Origin: an uncultured Clostridia bacterium
GTDB lineage: Bacteria; Bacillota; Clostridia; Oscillospirales; Acutalibacteraceae
NCBI GenBank assembly: GCA_944380765.1
Contig: CALWIO010000006.1
Location: forward strand, 1-64,000
Reading direction: 5' to 3'
DNA: 64,000 bases
The notes below the pieces were generated by a model. It saw only the letters and a program-made list of their open reading frames with translations, searched no databases and was not told the origin of the DNA. This document shows, one piece after another, positions 1 through 8,854 of the stretch (the stretch's first letter is position 1; each line of letters starts with the position of its first letter). A program made the translations under genes and the position numbers.

Positions 1-3000
1 GGCGCTTCGCGGTCGATGGTGGTGACCTTGAACACCTTGCGGGCGCTGTTGCCGTTGTTTAAGGTTATCTCGAACTCATAGTCGCCGTTCTCGGCTGCCG
101 TGAAGCTGTCGCCTTCAAGAGCTTCTCCGTTTACCGTTACGCTCTTTACGCCCGATATGCCGGTACTGCCGGTTGTTACGCTGAGAATTACATTTTCGTT
201 TGTGTATTCTTCGCTCTCGGCGGTTACCTCGATTGTCGGCACCGCTTTGTCTACCATTATCTTTACGCTTTCGCTCTCAGCGCTCTCGCTGCCTGCCGCG
301 TTGACCGCCTTGAACCTGTACTCCGCGTTTACGGCTTCGCTTACCGTGAGCGTGTTGCCGTTCATCTCTGTCCAGCCGTCGCCGTTATCGTAATAGTAAG
401 TTACTCCCGACTCGCAGTTTACTGCCGAAAGCACGATTACCACATCGTTTACCGTCCATTCGCCGGTTACTCCTATTACCTGAGTCTTAACTTCGGGCAC
501 GCCTTTTTCGCACTTGGTAATTACTGCCGCTGTGCCGCTTTCAAGTCCCGAATTGGACTGAGCCTTGAACTCGTATTTATGAAGTCCCTCTTCGGCGGTT
601 ATGCTCTCGCCTGTCATCTTTATCCAGTCGCCGCCGTCAACACGGTACATATACGCGTATATATCCGAGAAAGCTGTGGCGCCCGGTGTAAGAACTATAT
701 CTTCCGACACATAGCTGCCGTCATATTCTTTTCCGTTCACTTCGGCTGTTACCTTAATATCCTCGGGAGCTTTTGTATCCACTACAAAGCCCTTGGAGCT
801 TACAGCCGCCGAAACATTGCCCGCTTCGTCGGTGGCTCTGGCTTCAACATAACCCTTGAATTCTGTTTCGATACAGGGTTTGTTATCCTCGTCATACTGA
901 GCCCAGTCGCTTACCGCATTTGAGTTTTCGTCAAGAAGCCTGTACTCTATATTTTTAAGTCCTGAGGCTCCCGTATCATTGGCGGTTATGGTTATCTCGG
1001 TCTTTTCGTTAAAGAACAGTCCGAAAGTTATGGTATTGATAAATCTTGCGAAGCCGCCCGTGTTTTTGTGCTCCATTGAAATATCGGTTATCTGCGGAGC
1101 GCTGTAATCAAAGCTTTCTACTGTCAGCACCTGTGTTGTGCTCTTTGAGTTATTGGCTGTTACGGTTACGGTATATTTGCCGTTTTGAGTCACCTTGAAG
1201 CTCATGCTGTCGGTTATATCCTCGCCGTTTACGGTTACGCTCTTTATTCCCGATATGCCCGCCTGAGCGTTTACGGTTGCCGTGCGCGCCGTGTTTGTGA
1301 AGTCCGTGCTGTCGAGCATTACGGAAAGCGTGGGGGCGAGAGTATCAAGCATTACTTTGTACTCGGCGCTTTCAAGGCTTGTTCTGCCGGAAGCGTCAAC
1401 CGCCTTGAATTTATAAACCGCGCTGCCGATTGTGCTGACCGCAAGGGTGCTGCCGTTAACGGGCTGCCAGCCGTTTCCGTTATCGTAATAGAACTGCGCT
1501 TCGCCCTCGCACTCTGCCGCCGAAAGGCTGAACACAACCAAATCGGCAGTATAGGAATCAAGCGTTCCGCTGACGCCTACGCTGAGTATCGGCTTTTTCT
1601 CAACGGTGAGATAGTTCTTATCGACTATCACTCTGTATGAGGGGCTTTGGTTACTCTCAATGCCGGTTCTGCTTACCGCTTTGAAAGTATATGTTCTGTC
1701 GCAGCTTTCGCTTACGGTGAGCGTGTTGCCGTTCATCTCTGTCCAGCCGCTGCCGGTATTGTAATAGTATGTAACTCCCGAAATGCCGTTGGAAACCGAA
1801 AGACGGAAAGTTACATCGTCATAGGTTCTGTGGCCTATTGTGCCGTCAACCTCGACCAGAAGCGCGGGAATAACGCTCTCGATTTTTGCCGTAAGAGTTG
1901 AAACGCCGCTTTCGAGTCCCGCTTTTGAAACGGCTTTGAAATCATAGACATGCTCGCCGTTTTCGTTTATTGTGAGAGTATTGCCGGCAAGGCGAATCCA
2001 CTCGCCCGAATCTACCCGGTAATAATAGGAAAGTATTCCCGAATACGCCGAGGAGGTAAGGACTATATCAATTTCCTTTCCTGCCCACTCGCCGCTGTAT
2101 TCCCCGCCGTTGTAAAGCGCCTGTACGGCAGGAGCCGCGGGAGCGATTCCGTCAACGGTAAAGCCCTCGCTGCGAACGATATCGGAAGCGGTTGCACCGT
2201 CCGAACCGAACGCGCGCGCCTCCACATATCCCTTGAAATTGGGAGCGATTACGGGCTTGTCGCTGTCGCTGTAAATCTGCCAGTCGCCCGTAGGCTCGCC
2301 GTTTTCATTAAGAAGCCTGTACTCGATTCTGCCGGGCGCTCCCTCGCTCGCGGAAGCGGTGATTGTTACCACGGTGTTTTCGCTGAACATCTTGCCGAAA
2401 GGCTCGCTGTAATAATTTGAGAAGCCTCCGCTTTCACCGGCAAGCGTTACAGAATCCACCTTTACGCTGTAAGAATAGAAATTATCAACAGTCAGCACCT
2501 GCGTGGATACAATGCCGTTATTGCCGACAAGCACGAACACATACTCGCCGTTGCCGGTAACGGTTACGCTGTCCTGACCGGTTATATCCCTGCCGTTCAT
2601 ACTGATGGATTTAAGCCCTGCCTCGCCCGCGGTCACTTTAAGCCCGACCGAATAGGGAGTCTGTGTAAGCTCCGTTACCGAGGGGGTGAATTCCACCGTG
2701 GGAGTTACGCTGTCAATCATTACGCGGTAGCTGTCGGAGGGTGTGCTTTCAATTCCGGCTCCGTTGACCGCTTTGAAAATATAAGTGGCGTTTACGCTGT
2801 CATTTAAAACTATCTCGGCTCCCGAAGTTATTTCGGTCCAGCCGTTTCCGTTGTCATAATAATAGGTTACGCCGGAAATAGGTTCTTCGAGCATTGAGAA
2901 GCTGAATTTTACTCCGCCGTAAGTCCATCTGCCGAAGGTACCCTCAAAATCAACGCGGATAACGGGCGTTACCCTGTCAATTTTCACAATAAACTCCGCC

Positions 3001-6000
3001 TGCGCGCTTTCAAGGTCGGAATTTGAAACCGCCTTGAATTTGTAGTCGGAAACGCCCTGAGCGCTGACCGTTAAGGTGTCGCCCTCCATTTCAAACCATT
3101 CTCCGCCGGAAAGCGAATAGTAATAGGCGTAAATATCAGAAAACGCGGTTGATTTGAGCTTTATTGTTACATCGGTCGAAGTCCATGTGTCGCTCTCGTA
3201 AAAGCCGTCGGCGTCACTGGCTGTAATCATAATATCGGTAGGCGCGTCAGCGTCGATTACAAATCCGTCGGAACGAAGCACCGCCGAAACATTGGCAGCC
3301 CTGTCAGTCGCTCTCGCCTCGACATAGCCCTTGAACTGGGGGTCCTGCAAGGGACGGTCGGTATCGTCATACACTTCCCAGTCGCTTACAGGCTCGCCGT
3401 TTTCATCGGTATAGCGGTACTCGATACAGTCAACGCCCGCTACGCCGTAATCCTCCGCGGTAATCTGCACTTCAACGGTCTTGTTGAAGAAGAGTCCGAA
3501 GGTTATGGTATTGATAAATCTCGCGAAGCCGCCCATTTCCTTATGTTCAAGGTTGATTTTCAGCACGGCAGGAGCCTCTTTATCAATGTTGTTTATATTT
3601 ATTGTCTGCTCGCTTTCAAGTCCGCCGAATGAAATCACCTTTACCGTGTGAGAACCGTTTTCATCGACTGTAAAGGACATAGCCGAGGTGATGTCGTACT
3701 CGCCGTCAAGAATTACGCTCGCTATTCCCGAAGCGCCTATTGTTCCCACATTTACCGTGACGCCGTAGGACTGGTTGGTGATACCCTCAATCTCGGGAGT
3801 CAGCTCAAACACGGGCACGATTTTATCAATGCTGACCTTATAGCCTATGGTCTGGCTGCTTTCAATCAGCTTGCCGTTTATCGCCTTGAAATAATAGGTT
3901 TCGTCGGTATCGGTGCTGACGGTCAGAGTATTGCCCGTCAGAGCCTGCCAATCCGACGACTCGGTTTTGTAATAATAGGTTATTCCTCCGAGCTGATGCG
4001 TACTGTCAAGCTCGAAAGTGACATCTTTATTTGTCCAGCCGCCCGAATAATCGCCGGTTGAAACGCTGACTACGGGTATTCCGTAAATTATAACCGGGAA
4101 TGTGGCGGAAGCGCTTCTGCCCGCGTGGTTGTAGGTTACCGTAATCTGCTGTTCGGTATCAAGCGTCTGCGGATTGAAATCGTTGGTATTGACAATATAA
4201 TCGGTTATTTCTTCCGAGGGAGCGTTAAGATAGTTGGCGACTACCGTAAGCCCCGTAAGGTCAAGCTCTGTTTCACCTTCAAGATACTCGTATCTGGGAG
4301 CGTTGGTTATCTCAATAGTGTCAACCTGCTTGGATTTTACAAGTATGGGGAAAATCGCCCTCATATCCTTGCCGGCTCTGTTTACCGTTACGATAATATA
4401 CTGCTCCTTGTCAAGGGCGGTTGGGTCTATCGCGCTCACCGTATAATCGGTGACGGCGACCGTCATCTGCTCATCGGTATAACTCGCCGCTTCCGGATAA
4501 TAGAGAGCGAGCTCGTCGCGGTCATAGGTCAGTTTAACTTCAAGTCCCGTTAAATCGAGCTGGGTTTCGCCTTCGAGATACTCGTATTTGTCGGGCGCGG
4601 TTATTGTTATGCTTTTGGGAGTAAGCTCAACAACCTCAATTTCACGGGTAATGTCCTGATATGTTGAAAGAGCGTTCGCCATATAAGTCCACAGCGTTGT
4701 TTTGCCCGCCTGTTTGGCGGTTACCGTTCCGTTTTCGGAATTTACCGAAAGATAGCTGTTTTCAAAATTACCCTCAAAGGGATTTATAAGATCATCGGCG
4801 CCGAAATACTTGTCAGATGTCCACGGCGCTTCTCCGTTATCGGTCGCTACGCCCCAAAGCTGACGGGTTACATCAATTCTTGTGGGCGTGTGCGTAGCGG
4901 AATACTGATACGGGAAATCCACTACAACGCAGTCCGGTCCTACAATTTGGCCGCCGGTATATTGGTTTAACGCAATCAGGCCCTGTCCTTTGACCGTTAC
5001 GGTGATGCTTCTTGATACGGCTCCTATTGTAGCCGTAACAACTGCCGTCTGGGTATTTGTAGAGAGTCTTCCGCCTGCGTCAAGCCCCTTGACCACACCG
5101 TTTGAATCTACAGAGGCTACCGAGGGATTGTCCACGGTCCACACAACGGTATCCAGAATCGCCGGGTCATAGTCCGACGGCAGGATAGACGAAATGCTGA
5201 GCTGCGCGCTGTCGCCTTCTTTAAGGGAAGTTGTTCCCGTTATGGCAAAGTCGGTTATCGCTTTGCCGACGATTACCTGAATTTGATCCTCAACAACAGT
5301 TTCGTTATACTCGGCCTCAACAAAAATAATTACCGTGCCGCTTGACAGACCGGTTAATATACCGCTGTCGTTTATTTTCGCGATTGTATTTGCCGCTTCG
5401 CCGCCGTTTGCGTAAATTTTCTCGCCGGTGAGAGAATCAATTATACCCCATCTTCTGACAACATCTTTGTTGGAATCAAGTCTTGAGGGAGAAACGCTCG
5501 CGGTATAAGAAGCGGAATTGCCGATTCCCACAGCGGTGTCGCCGCTTATTTCAACTCCGGCTATGGAGCTTATGAAATTTCTTTTTACCGTAACCGTCAC
5601 CGAGCGCGTTACGCCGTCAATAGTCGCGGAGATAGTGGCGGTTTTTGAATACACCAGTCCGCTGCCGCCGTCAAGTCCCGTAACAACGCCGTGCTGGTCA
5701 ACAACGGCTATAGACGGGTCTGAGGACTCCCACACAACGCTGCCGGTGTACGCTCCCTCGGGAGTCAAGTTGTCAATCGCCAGCTGAGTGGTGCTGCCCT
5801 CGGTCACATCGGTTTCGCCCGTTATTGTAAAATCGGTTACGGGCAAATCGGCAGGGTCAAGCACCTCAAAAGTAACGGTATCGCTGAACGCCGCAGCATA
5901 CAAGTCACTGGAGGGATTGACCCTTACCGTTGCCGTTCCCGCAGAGGTAAAGGTTACAAGTCCGTCCTCGCTTACTGTCGCGTGCTTAGATGATTCACCG

Positions 6001-6734
6001 TCAAAAACGCTGCTGCCCATAGACCACTTTATACCCTGCCCTAAGCGCACGGGTGTGCAGGCTCCGTAAAGCTGAACCGTTGTTCCCACAGCCACGGTAG
6101 TGGGAACGGCCCTTTTATTGGTAATATGTACGCCCGTAGGCGCCACATTTGCGATAACGCTCTTGGTTACAATAACTTCAACTGTATCGCTCGCCAAAAC
6201 GCTTGAATCCGCGTCATAGAGCGTAGCCGTGATTTTAACATTCATATTGTCAAGCACGCTTTTAAGACTTTCGCCCAGCTCCGGACTGATTGCCGAAACT
6301 ACCGCTACAATCATATCGGTATTGGCGGTTTCAAGGTCTATGCCGCTGGACTCAAAAGCGCTCTCAATTGCCGAAGCCATAGCTTCGCCTATAAGCGGAA
6401 TAGGACGCACCTCCTCATCAAGCCAAAGCTGAATTACAGCCGCCTTTGAATAGTCATAGCCGGTTACCTTGCCGTTATCGTCAACCCCCGCAAGCAGCGG
6501 CAGGTTGCTCTCCCAAACGATATAGGAGCCGTCCGGCGCCTGAGACGACAGGGTGTACCCGAGCTCTATCGAACGGTATTCCTGTACCTCCAGCCTTTCG
6601 GTTACCGATGCGCCGTCAAGTGTGATGTCAAGGGTAATATCGGCGGCAAAAACCGATAATCCCTGGACTATCATAGTCACCACAAGGACCGCGCAAAGCA
6701 ATATGCTTATACTTTTTTTGGTTCGCAATTTCAC
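1..6734 (-). CDS. Giant multidomain secreted surface protein with Ig-like domains (3' part missing)
   Basis: The frame is open from a GTG at 6734 through the left edge, at least 2,244 codons. GTG 6734 (start MKLRTKKSIS) has GGAG 8 nt upstream; an in-frame ATG at 6740 is only 2 nt from it. A signal peptide spans roughly residues 1-28, ending in FAAD. Four Big_2-like Ig domains follow (about 195-585). Then come two Big_3-like domains that share EYLEGET and LDLTGL (about 710-880). From about residue 890 to the edge, four module types alternate. One carries TYYY, GNGWTEM and FKAVN; another carries IEYR, FKGYVEARA and a GFV-D-AP end. The latter resembles OmpL47-type beta modules. Family knowledge suggests adhesion or surface-layer display, but the anchoring C-terminus lies outside the window. 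The ligand is unknown. Confidence 0.9.
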   Translation of the reverse strand, partial: MKLRTKKSISILLCAVLVVTMIVQGLSVFAADITLDITLDGASVTERLEVQEYRSIELGYTLSSQAPDGSYIVWESNLPLLAGVDDNGKVTGYDYSKAAVIQLWLDEEVRPIPLIGEAMASAIESAFESSGIDLETANTDMIVAVVSAISPELGESLKSVLDNMNVKITATLYDADSSVLASDTVEVIVTKSVIANVAPTGVHITNKRAVPTTVAVGTTVQLYGACTPVRLGQGIKWSMGSSVFDGESSKHATVSEDGLVTFTSAGTATVRVNPSSDLYAAAFSDTVTFEVLDPADLPVTDFTITGETDVTEGSTTQLAIDNLTPEGAYTGSVVWESSDPSIAVVDQHGVVTGLDGGSGLVYSKTATISATIDGVTRSVTVTVKRNFISSIAGVEISGDTAVGIGNSASYTASVSPSRLDSNKDVVRRWGIIDSLTGEKIYANGGEAANTIAKINDSGILTGLSSGTVIIFVEAEYNETVVEDQIQVIVGKAITDFAITGTTSLKEGDSAQLSISSILPSDYDPAILDTVVWTVDNPSVASVDSNGVVKGLDAGGRLSTNTQTAVVTATIGAVSRSITVTVKGQGLIALNQYTGGQIVGPDCVVVDFPYQYSATHTPTRIDVTRQLWGVATDNGEAPWTSDKYFGADDLINPFEGNFENSYLSVNSENGTVTAKQAGKTTLWTYMANALSTYQDITREIEVVELTPKSITITAPDKYEYLEGETQLDLTGLEVKLTYDRDELALYYPEAASYTDEQMTVAVTDYTVSAIDPTALDKEQYIIVTVNRAGKDMRAIFPILVKSKQVDTIEITNAPRYEYLEGETELDLTGLTVVANYLNAPSEEITDYIVNTNDFNPQTLDTEQQITVTYNHAGRSASATFPVIIYGIPVVSVSTGDYSGGWTNKDVTFELDSTHQLGGITYYYKTESSDWQALTGNTLTVSTDTDETYYFKAINGKLIESSQTIGYKVSIDKIVPVFELTPEIEGITNQSYGVTVNVGTIGASGIASVILDGEYDITSAMSFTVDENGSHTVKVISFGGLESEQTININNIDKEAPAVLKINLEHKEMGGFARFINTITFGLFFNKTVEVQITAEDYGVAGVDCIEYRYTDENGEPVSDWEVYDDTDRPLQDPQFKGYVEARATDRAANVSAVLRSDGFVIDADAPTDIMITASDADGFYESDTWTSTDVTIKLKSTAFSDIYAYYYSLSGGEWFEMEGDTLTVSAQGVSDYKFKAVSNSDLESAQAEFIVKIDRVTPVIRVDFEGTFGRWTYGGVKFSFSMLEEPISGVTYYYDNGNGWTEITSGAEIVLNDSVNATYIFKAVNGAGIESTPSDSYRVMIDSVTPTVEFTPSVTELTQTPYSVGLKVTAGEAGLKSISMNGRDITGQDSVTVTGNGEYVFVLVGNNGIVSTQVLTVDNFYSYSVKVDSVTLAGESGGFSNYYSEPFGKMFSENTVVTITASASEGAPGRIEYRLLNENGEPTGDWQIYSDSDKPVIAPNFKGYVEARAFGSDGATASDIVRSEGFTVDGIAPAAPAVQALYNGGEYSGEWAGKEIDIVLTSSAYSGILSYYYRVDSGEWIRLAGNTLTINENGEHVYDFKAVSKAGLESGVSTLTAKIESVIPALLVEVDGTIGHRTYDDVTFRLSVSNGISGVTYYYNTGSGWTEMNGNTLTVSESCDRTYTFKAVSRTGIESNQSPSYRVIVDKNYLTVEKKPILSVGVSGTLDSYTADLVVFSLSAAECEGEAQFYYDNGNGWQPVNGSTLAVSTIGSAVYKFKAVDASGRTSLESAEYKVMLDTLAPTLSVMLDSTDFTNTARTATVNAQAGISGIKSVTVNGEDITDSMSFKVTQNGKYTVTVTANNSKSTTQVLTVESFDYSAPQITDISMEHKNTGGFARFINTITFGLFFNEKTEITITANDTGASGLKNIEYRLLDENSNAVSDWAQYDEDNKPCIETEFKGYVEARATDEAGNVSAAVSSKGFVVDTKAPEDIKVTAEVNGKEYDGSYVSEDIVLTPGATAFSDIYAYMYRVDGGDWIKMTGESITAEEGLHKYEFKAQSNSGLESGTAAVITKCEKGVPEVKTQVIGVTGEWTVNDVVIVLSAVNCESGVTYYYDNGDGWTEMNGNTLTVSEAVNAEYRFKAVNAAGSESAESESVKIMVDKAVPTIEVTAESEEYTNENVILSVTTGSTGISGVKSVTVNGEALEGDSFTAAENGDYEFEITLNNGNSARKVFKVTTIDREA
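780..1090 (-). repeat. FKGYVEARA beta module, copy 3, within the giant surface protein
   Basis: This is the third copy of an approximately 105-residue module that begins with GGFARFINTITFGLFFN and ends in GFVVDTKAP. Its first 24 residues are nearly identical to those of the 3240-3560 copy. That similarity also holds at DNA level (gttatggtattgataaatc in both copies), which indicates recent duplication or gene conversion. Confidence 0.8.
2140..2460 (-). repeat. FKGYVEARA beta module, copy 2, within the giant surface protein
   Basis: This is the middle, more diverged copy. It reads GGFSNYYSEPFGKMF where the other copies have GGFARFINTITFGLFF, but keeps IEYR, NENGEP and FKGYVEARA. The step from copy 1 to copy 2 is about 1.1 kb and from copy 2 to copy 3 about 1.37 kb. 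The extra 270 nt correspond to one additional FKAV module at about 1340-1600. Confidence 0.8.
3240..3560 (-). repeat. FKGYVEARA beta module, copy 1, within the giant surface protein
   Basis: This is the copy nearest the N-terminus, with GGFARFINTITFGLFFN, IEYRYTDENGEPVSDW, FKGYVEARATD and GFVIDADAP. It is followed by a YAYYYSLSGGEW module, an FKAVN module and a connecting beta domain. Together these make one super-repeat. Confidence 0.8.
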
Positions 6735-6774
6735 AGTCATCACTCCGTTGAAGCAATTTTATACATTTGGATAT

Positions 6775-6803
6775 ATTATACAATATAAGTCAAAAAAAAT
6801 CAA
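6775..6803 (-). promoter_or_regulatory. Promoter of the giant surface protein gene
   Basis: On the minus strand TTGATT (6803-6798) and TATAAT (6780-6775) are separated by exactly 17 bp. They lie about 40 bp upstream of the GTG start and diverge from the vanY-side promoter. Confidence 0.7.
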
Positions 6804-6874
6804 CAAAATCTCATACTGTTATAAACGGATTTTTGTTATTTTTTCGGCACGGCGGCAAAGAATTTTTTTCCGTA

Positions 6875-6903
6875 TTGTAAAATAAACAAATACAGGCTAT
6901 AAT
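6875..6903 (+). promoter_or_regulatory. Promoter of the VanY-type peptidase gene
   Basis: TTGTAA and TATAAT are separated by 17 bp. A strong ribosome binding site (aggagg, 6916-6921) follows, 8 nt before the ATG at 6930. Confidence 0.7.
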
Positions 6904-6929
6904 GTTGTTAATGACAGGAGGCTTTTAAT

Positions 6930-7967
6930 ATGGAGCAAAAAAACAACCGCGCTAAGAGCTCATCAAATAAAAGAAAAAACACCGCACGCAAGCGAAAAAA
7001 GGCCGCAAAAAAACAGGCTTTAATAAAGCTTGCCGCCGTTACGGTTGTGCTGTGCGCAGTTATAGGCTCGCTTGTATGGGCGTCATTACGGCAGAAAGCC
7101 GAAAACGAGGCCGCCGGAAATTCTGACCCGTCAGCGGAAGAAAACGGCAGCGTTTCAATTTCCGACAGCGTTTCAAGCAGCAAAAGCGAAAGCCAGAGCG
7201 TCAGCGAAGAAAGCGAAGAGAAAAGCAGCGGCAAAGAGGAACAAGCCCAAAAGGAAACTCAGCCTTCAAGCCATACAAATTCGCAGAGCGGTTCCTTTTA
7301 CTCAGGCGTTTCGTACCGTTCGCCTACCGCCAAAACCGCCGATATTTTCAAGCACGGCAGAGAGCTTATGCTTTTAAACAACGATTACGAGCTGCCCGAG
7401 GATTTTAAGTGGGATCTGGTATATTGGTCAAACGGAAAGTCCGTTGACGCGCTGAGCCTTAACTCACAGAAATACGATTCGGTAAAAGCCGTTGACCGCG
7501 CCGCGTATCAGCCTCTTAAAGATATGTTCAGCGCGGCTCAGAAAGCAGGCGTGCCTCTTGAACTTGTTTCGCCCTACCGAAGCATTGATTTGCAGGACAG
7601 GCTGTTTTCCCGCTCGGTAAACTCCTATATGAATCAGGGATATTCAAAGGAACAGGCCGTTAAAAAGGCCAATTACGCGAGGACTTTTACGGGTACGAGC
7701 GAGCACAACACAGGTCTTGGCTTTGACATTCTGCAAAAAGGGAACTTTACCCTTTCCGAATCCTTTGAGAACACGGCTCAGTTCAAATGGCTCAGCGAGC
7801 ACGCCGAGGAATACGGCTTTATTTTAAGATACCGCAAGGACAAGATTTCACAGACGGGCATTATGTACGAGCCCTGGCACTACCGTTATGTAGGCGTTGA
7901 GAACGCGAAGAAAATAAACGAGCTTGACATGTGCCTTGAAGAATACATTGAATATCTGGAAAGATAG
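6930..7967 (+). CDS. Membrane-anchored M15 family D,D-carboxypeptidase (VanY/DacB type)
   Basis: The 345-residue product has a very basic cytoplasmic N-terminus (1-30) and one membrane segment (about 31-52). A Ser/Glu/Lys-rich linker (55-125) leads to an extracellular M15B domain. The zinc motif SEHNTGLGFD (H259, D266) and the WHYR motif (H317) are intact, as is SPYRS at 214. Family members trim the terminal D-Ala from peptidoglycan stem peptides outside the membrane. No vanR/S/H/A/X genes are nearby, so housekeeping wall remodelling is more likely than glycopeptide resistance. The next gene starts 2 nt after the stop, so the two are probably cotranscribed. Confidence 0.88.
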   Translation: MEQKNNRAKSSSNKRKNTARKRKKAAKKQALIKLAAVTVVLCAVIGSLVWASLRQKAENEAAGNSDPSAEENGSVSISDSVSSSKSESQSVSEESEEKSSGKEEQAQKETQPSSHTNSQSGSFYSGVSYRSPTAKTADIFKHGRELMLLNNDYELPEDFKWDLVYWSNGKSVDALSLNSQKYDSVKAVDRAAYQPLKDMFSAAQKAGVPLELVSPYRSIDLQDRLFSRSVNSYMNQGYSKEQAVKKANYARTFTGTSEHNTGLGFDILQKGNFTLSESFENTAQFKWLSEHAEEYGFILRYRKDKISQTGIMYEPWHYRYVGVENAKKINELDMCLEEYIEYLER

Positions 7968-7968
7968 T

Positions 7969-8745
7969 ATGAACGGGTTAGTATTCAGAAAAATTAAAAG
8001 TTACCTGTTTTTACTGCGTTTTTATCTTTATGTCATCGTCTTTTTTGTGATAAGGCTGCCCTATTACAGACTCCTTACAAAAAAAGGCTTTACGGAAAAA
8101 CGGACAGACGCGGTTTTTAAAGCCGTGCACCGATGGGCGGATTACACTCTTAAAGCGGGCGGCTCAGCCGTATATGTAAAGGGACTCGAAAAAATCCCCC
8201 GTGACAGACCTGTGCTTTTTCTTGCCAATCACCAAAGCTACGGCGATATTCCCGTGCTCATTCACGCCTTAAAGGATTTTAACTTCGGCTTTATGCTGAA
8301 AAGCACTATGGAGGGTATTCCCTTTATACGGGATTACCTTGAATATATGAGCTGCGTCACCGTTGACCAGAGCGATATAAGGCAGGCGGCAAAGGCGATA
8401 ACAAAAGCCGCCGATATTATAAAAAGCGGAAAATCTCTCGCGATTTTTCCCGAGGGACGGCGCAGTTTTTCAAATATTCCCGAGGAATTCAAGGGCGGAG
8501 CGTTTAAGATTGCGCAGAAAACCGGCGTCACGGTAGTTCCCGTGTGCCTCAGAAATGTGCACCTCTCCTATGAGTGCAACCGCCACTGCGTTACGGGAGT
8601 AAACATAACCGTTACGGTGCTTGACCCCATTGAAACCGGCGGACTTTCGCGTGCGCAGACGGCAGGACTTTTAAACACGGTCTATGAAAGGATTAAAGCG
8701 TGCGCACAAGAGCAGGAAGCCGAAGAACGGAAAAATAAAAATTAG
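7969..8745 (+). CDS. plsC: 1-acyl-sn-glycerol-3-phosphate acyltransferase (PlsC family)
   Basis: This 258-residue membrane protein carries the acyltransferase signature NHQSYGD (H88, D93) and the substrate-binding block FPEGRRS at about 157, after an N-terminal hydrophobic helix (about 11-31). The family makes phosphatidic acid by acylating lysophosphatidate at the membrane surface. The ATG at 7969 was chosen because it has a GGAAAG element and starts 2 nt after the upstream stop. An in-frame TTG at 7924 lies inside the preceding gene. The gene ends directly in a terminator. Confidence 0.88.
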   Translation: MNGLVFRKIKSYLFLLRFYLYVIVFFVIRLPYYRLLTKKGFTEKRTDAVFKAVHRWADYTLKAGGSAVYVKGLEKIPRDRPVLFLANHQSYGDIPVLIHALKDFNFGFMLKSTMEGIPFIRDYLEYMSCVTVDQSDIRQAAKAITKAADIIKSGKSLAIFPEGRRSFSNIPEEFKGGAFKIAQKTGVTVVPVCLRNVHLSYECNRHCVTGVNITVTVLDPIETGGLSRAQTAGLLNTVYERIKACAQEQEAEERKNKN

Positions 8746-8776
8746 GCAGTCTGATAAAAAAGGCTGCCTTTTTTTA
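8745..8776 (+). terminator. Rho-independent terminator after plsC
   Basis: A 7-bp stem GGCAGTC/GGCTGCC with one G-U pair is followed by seven T residues, starting at the plsC stop codon. Confidence 0.85.
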
Positions 8777-8789
8777 TATATAAAGCGCA

Positions 8790-8836
8790 TTGAACAAAAA
8801 GCAAATAGGATGTATAATATCTAATAATATTATTAG
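8790..8836 (+). promoter_or_regulatory. Sulfatase promoter with a 16-bp palindromic candidate operator
   Basis: TTGAAC (8790-8795) and TATAAT (8813-8818) are spaced by 17 bp. The perfect palindrome CTAATAATATTATTAG (8821-8836) lies right behind the -10 element and covers the likely start site. That position suits a repressor operator. The regulator is not identified. Confidence 0.6.
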
Positions 8837-8854
8837 TCCTAAGGGGGAAATGAA

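Noticed and set aside
100..6885. Many plus-strand open frames of 60-160 codons
   Set aside because: They are antisense shadows of the giant minus-strand surface protein, whose frame is open throughout and has repeats, a signal peptide and a promoter.
6930..7967. Vancomycin-resistance role for the VanY-type peptidase
   Set aside because: None of the vanR, S, H, A or X genes is adjacent; housekeeping wall peptidases of this type are common in Clostridia.
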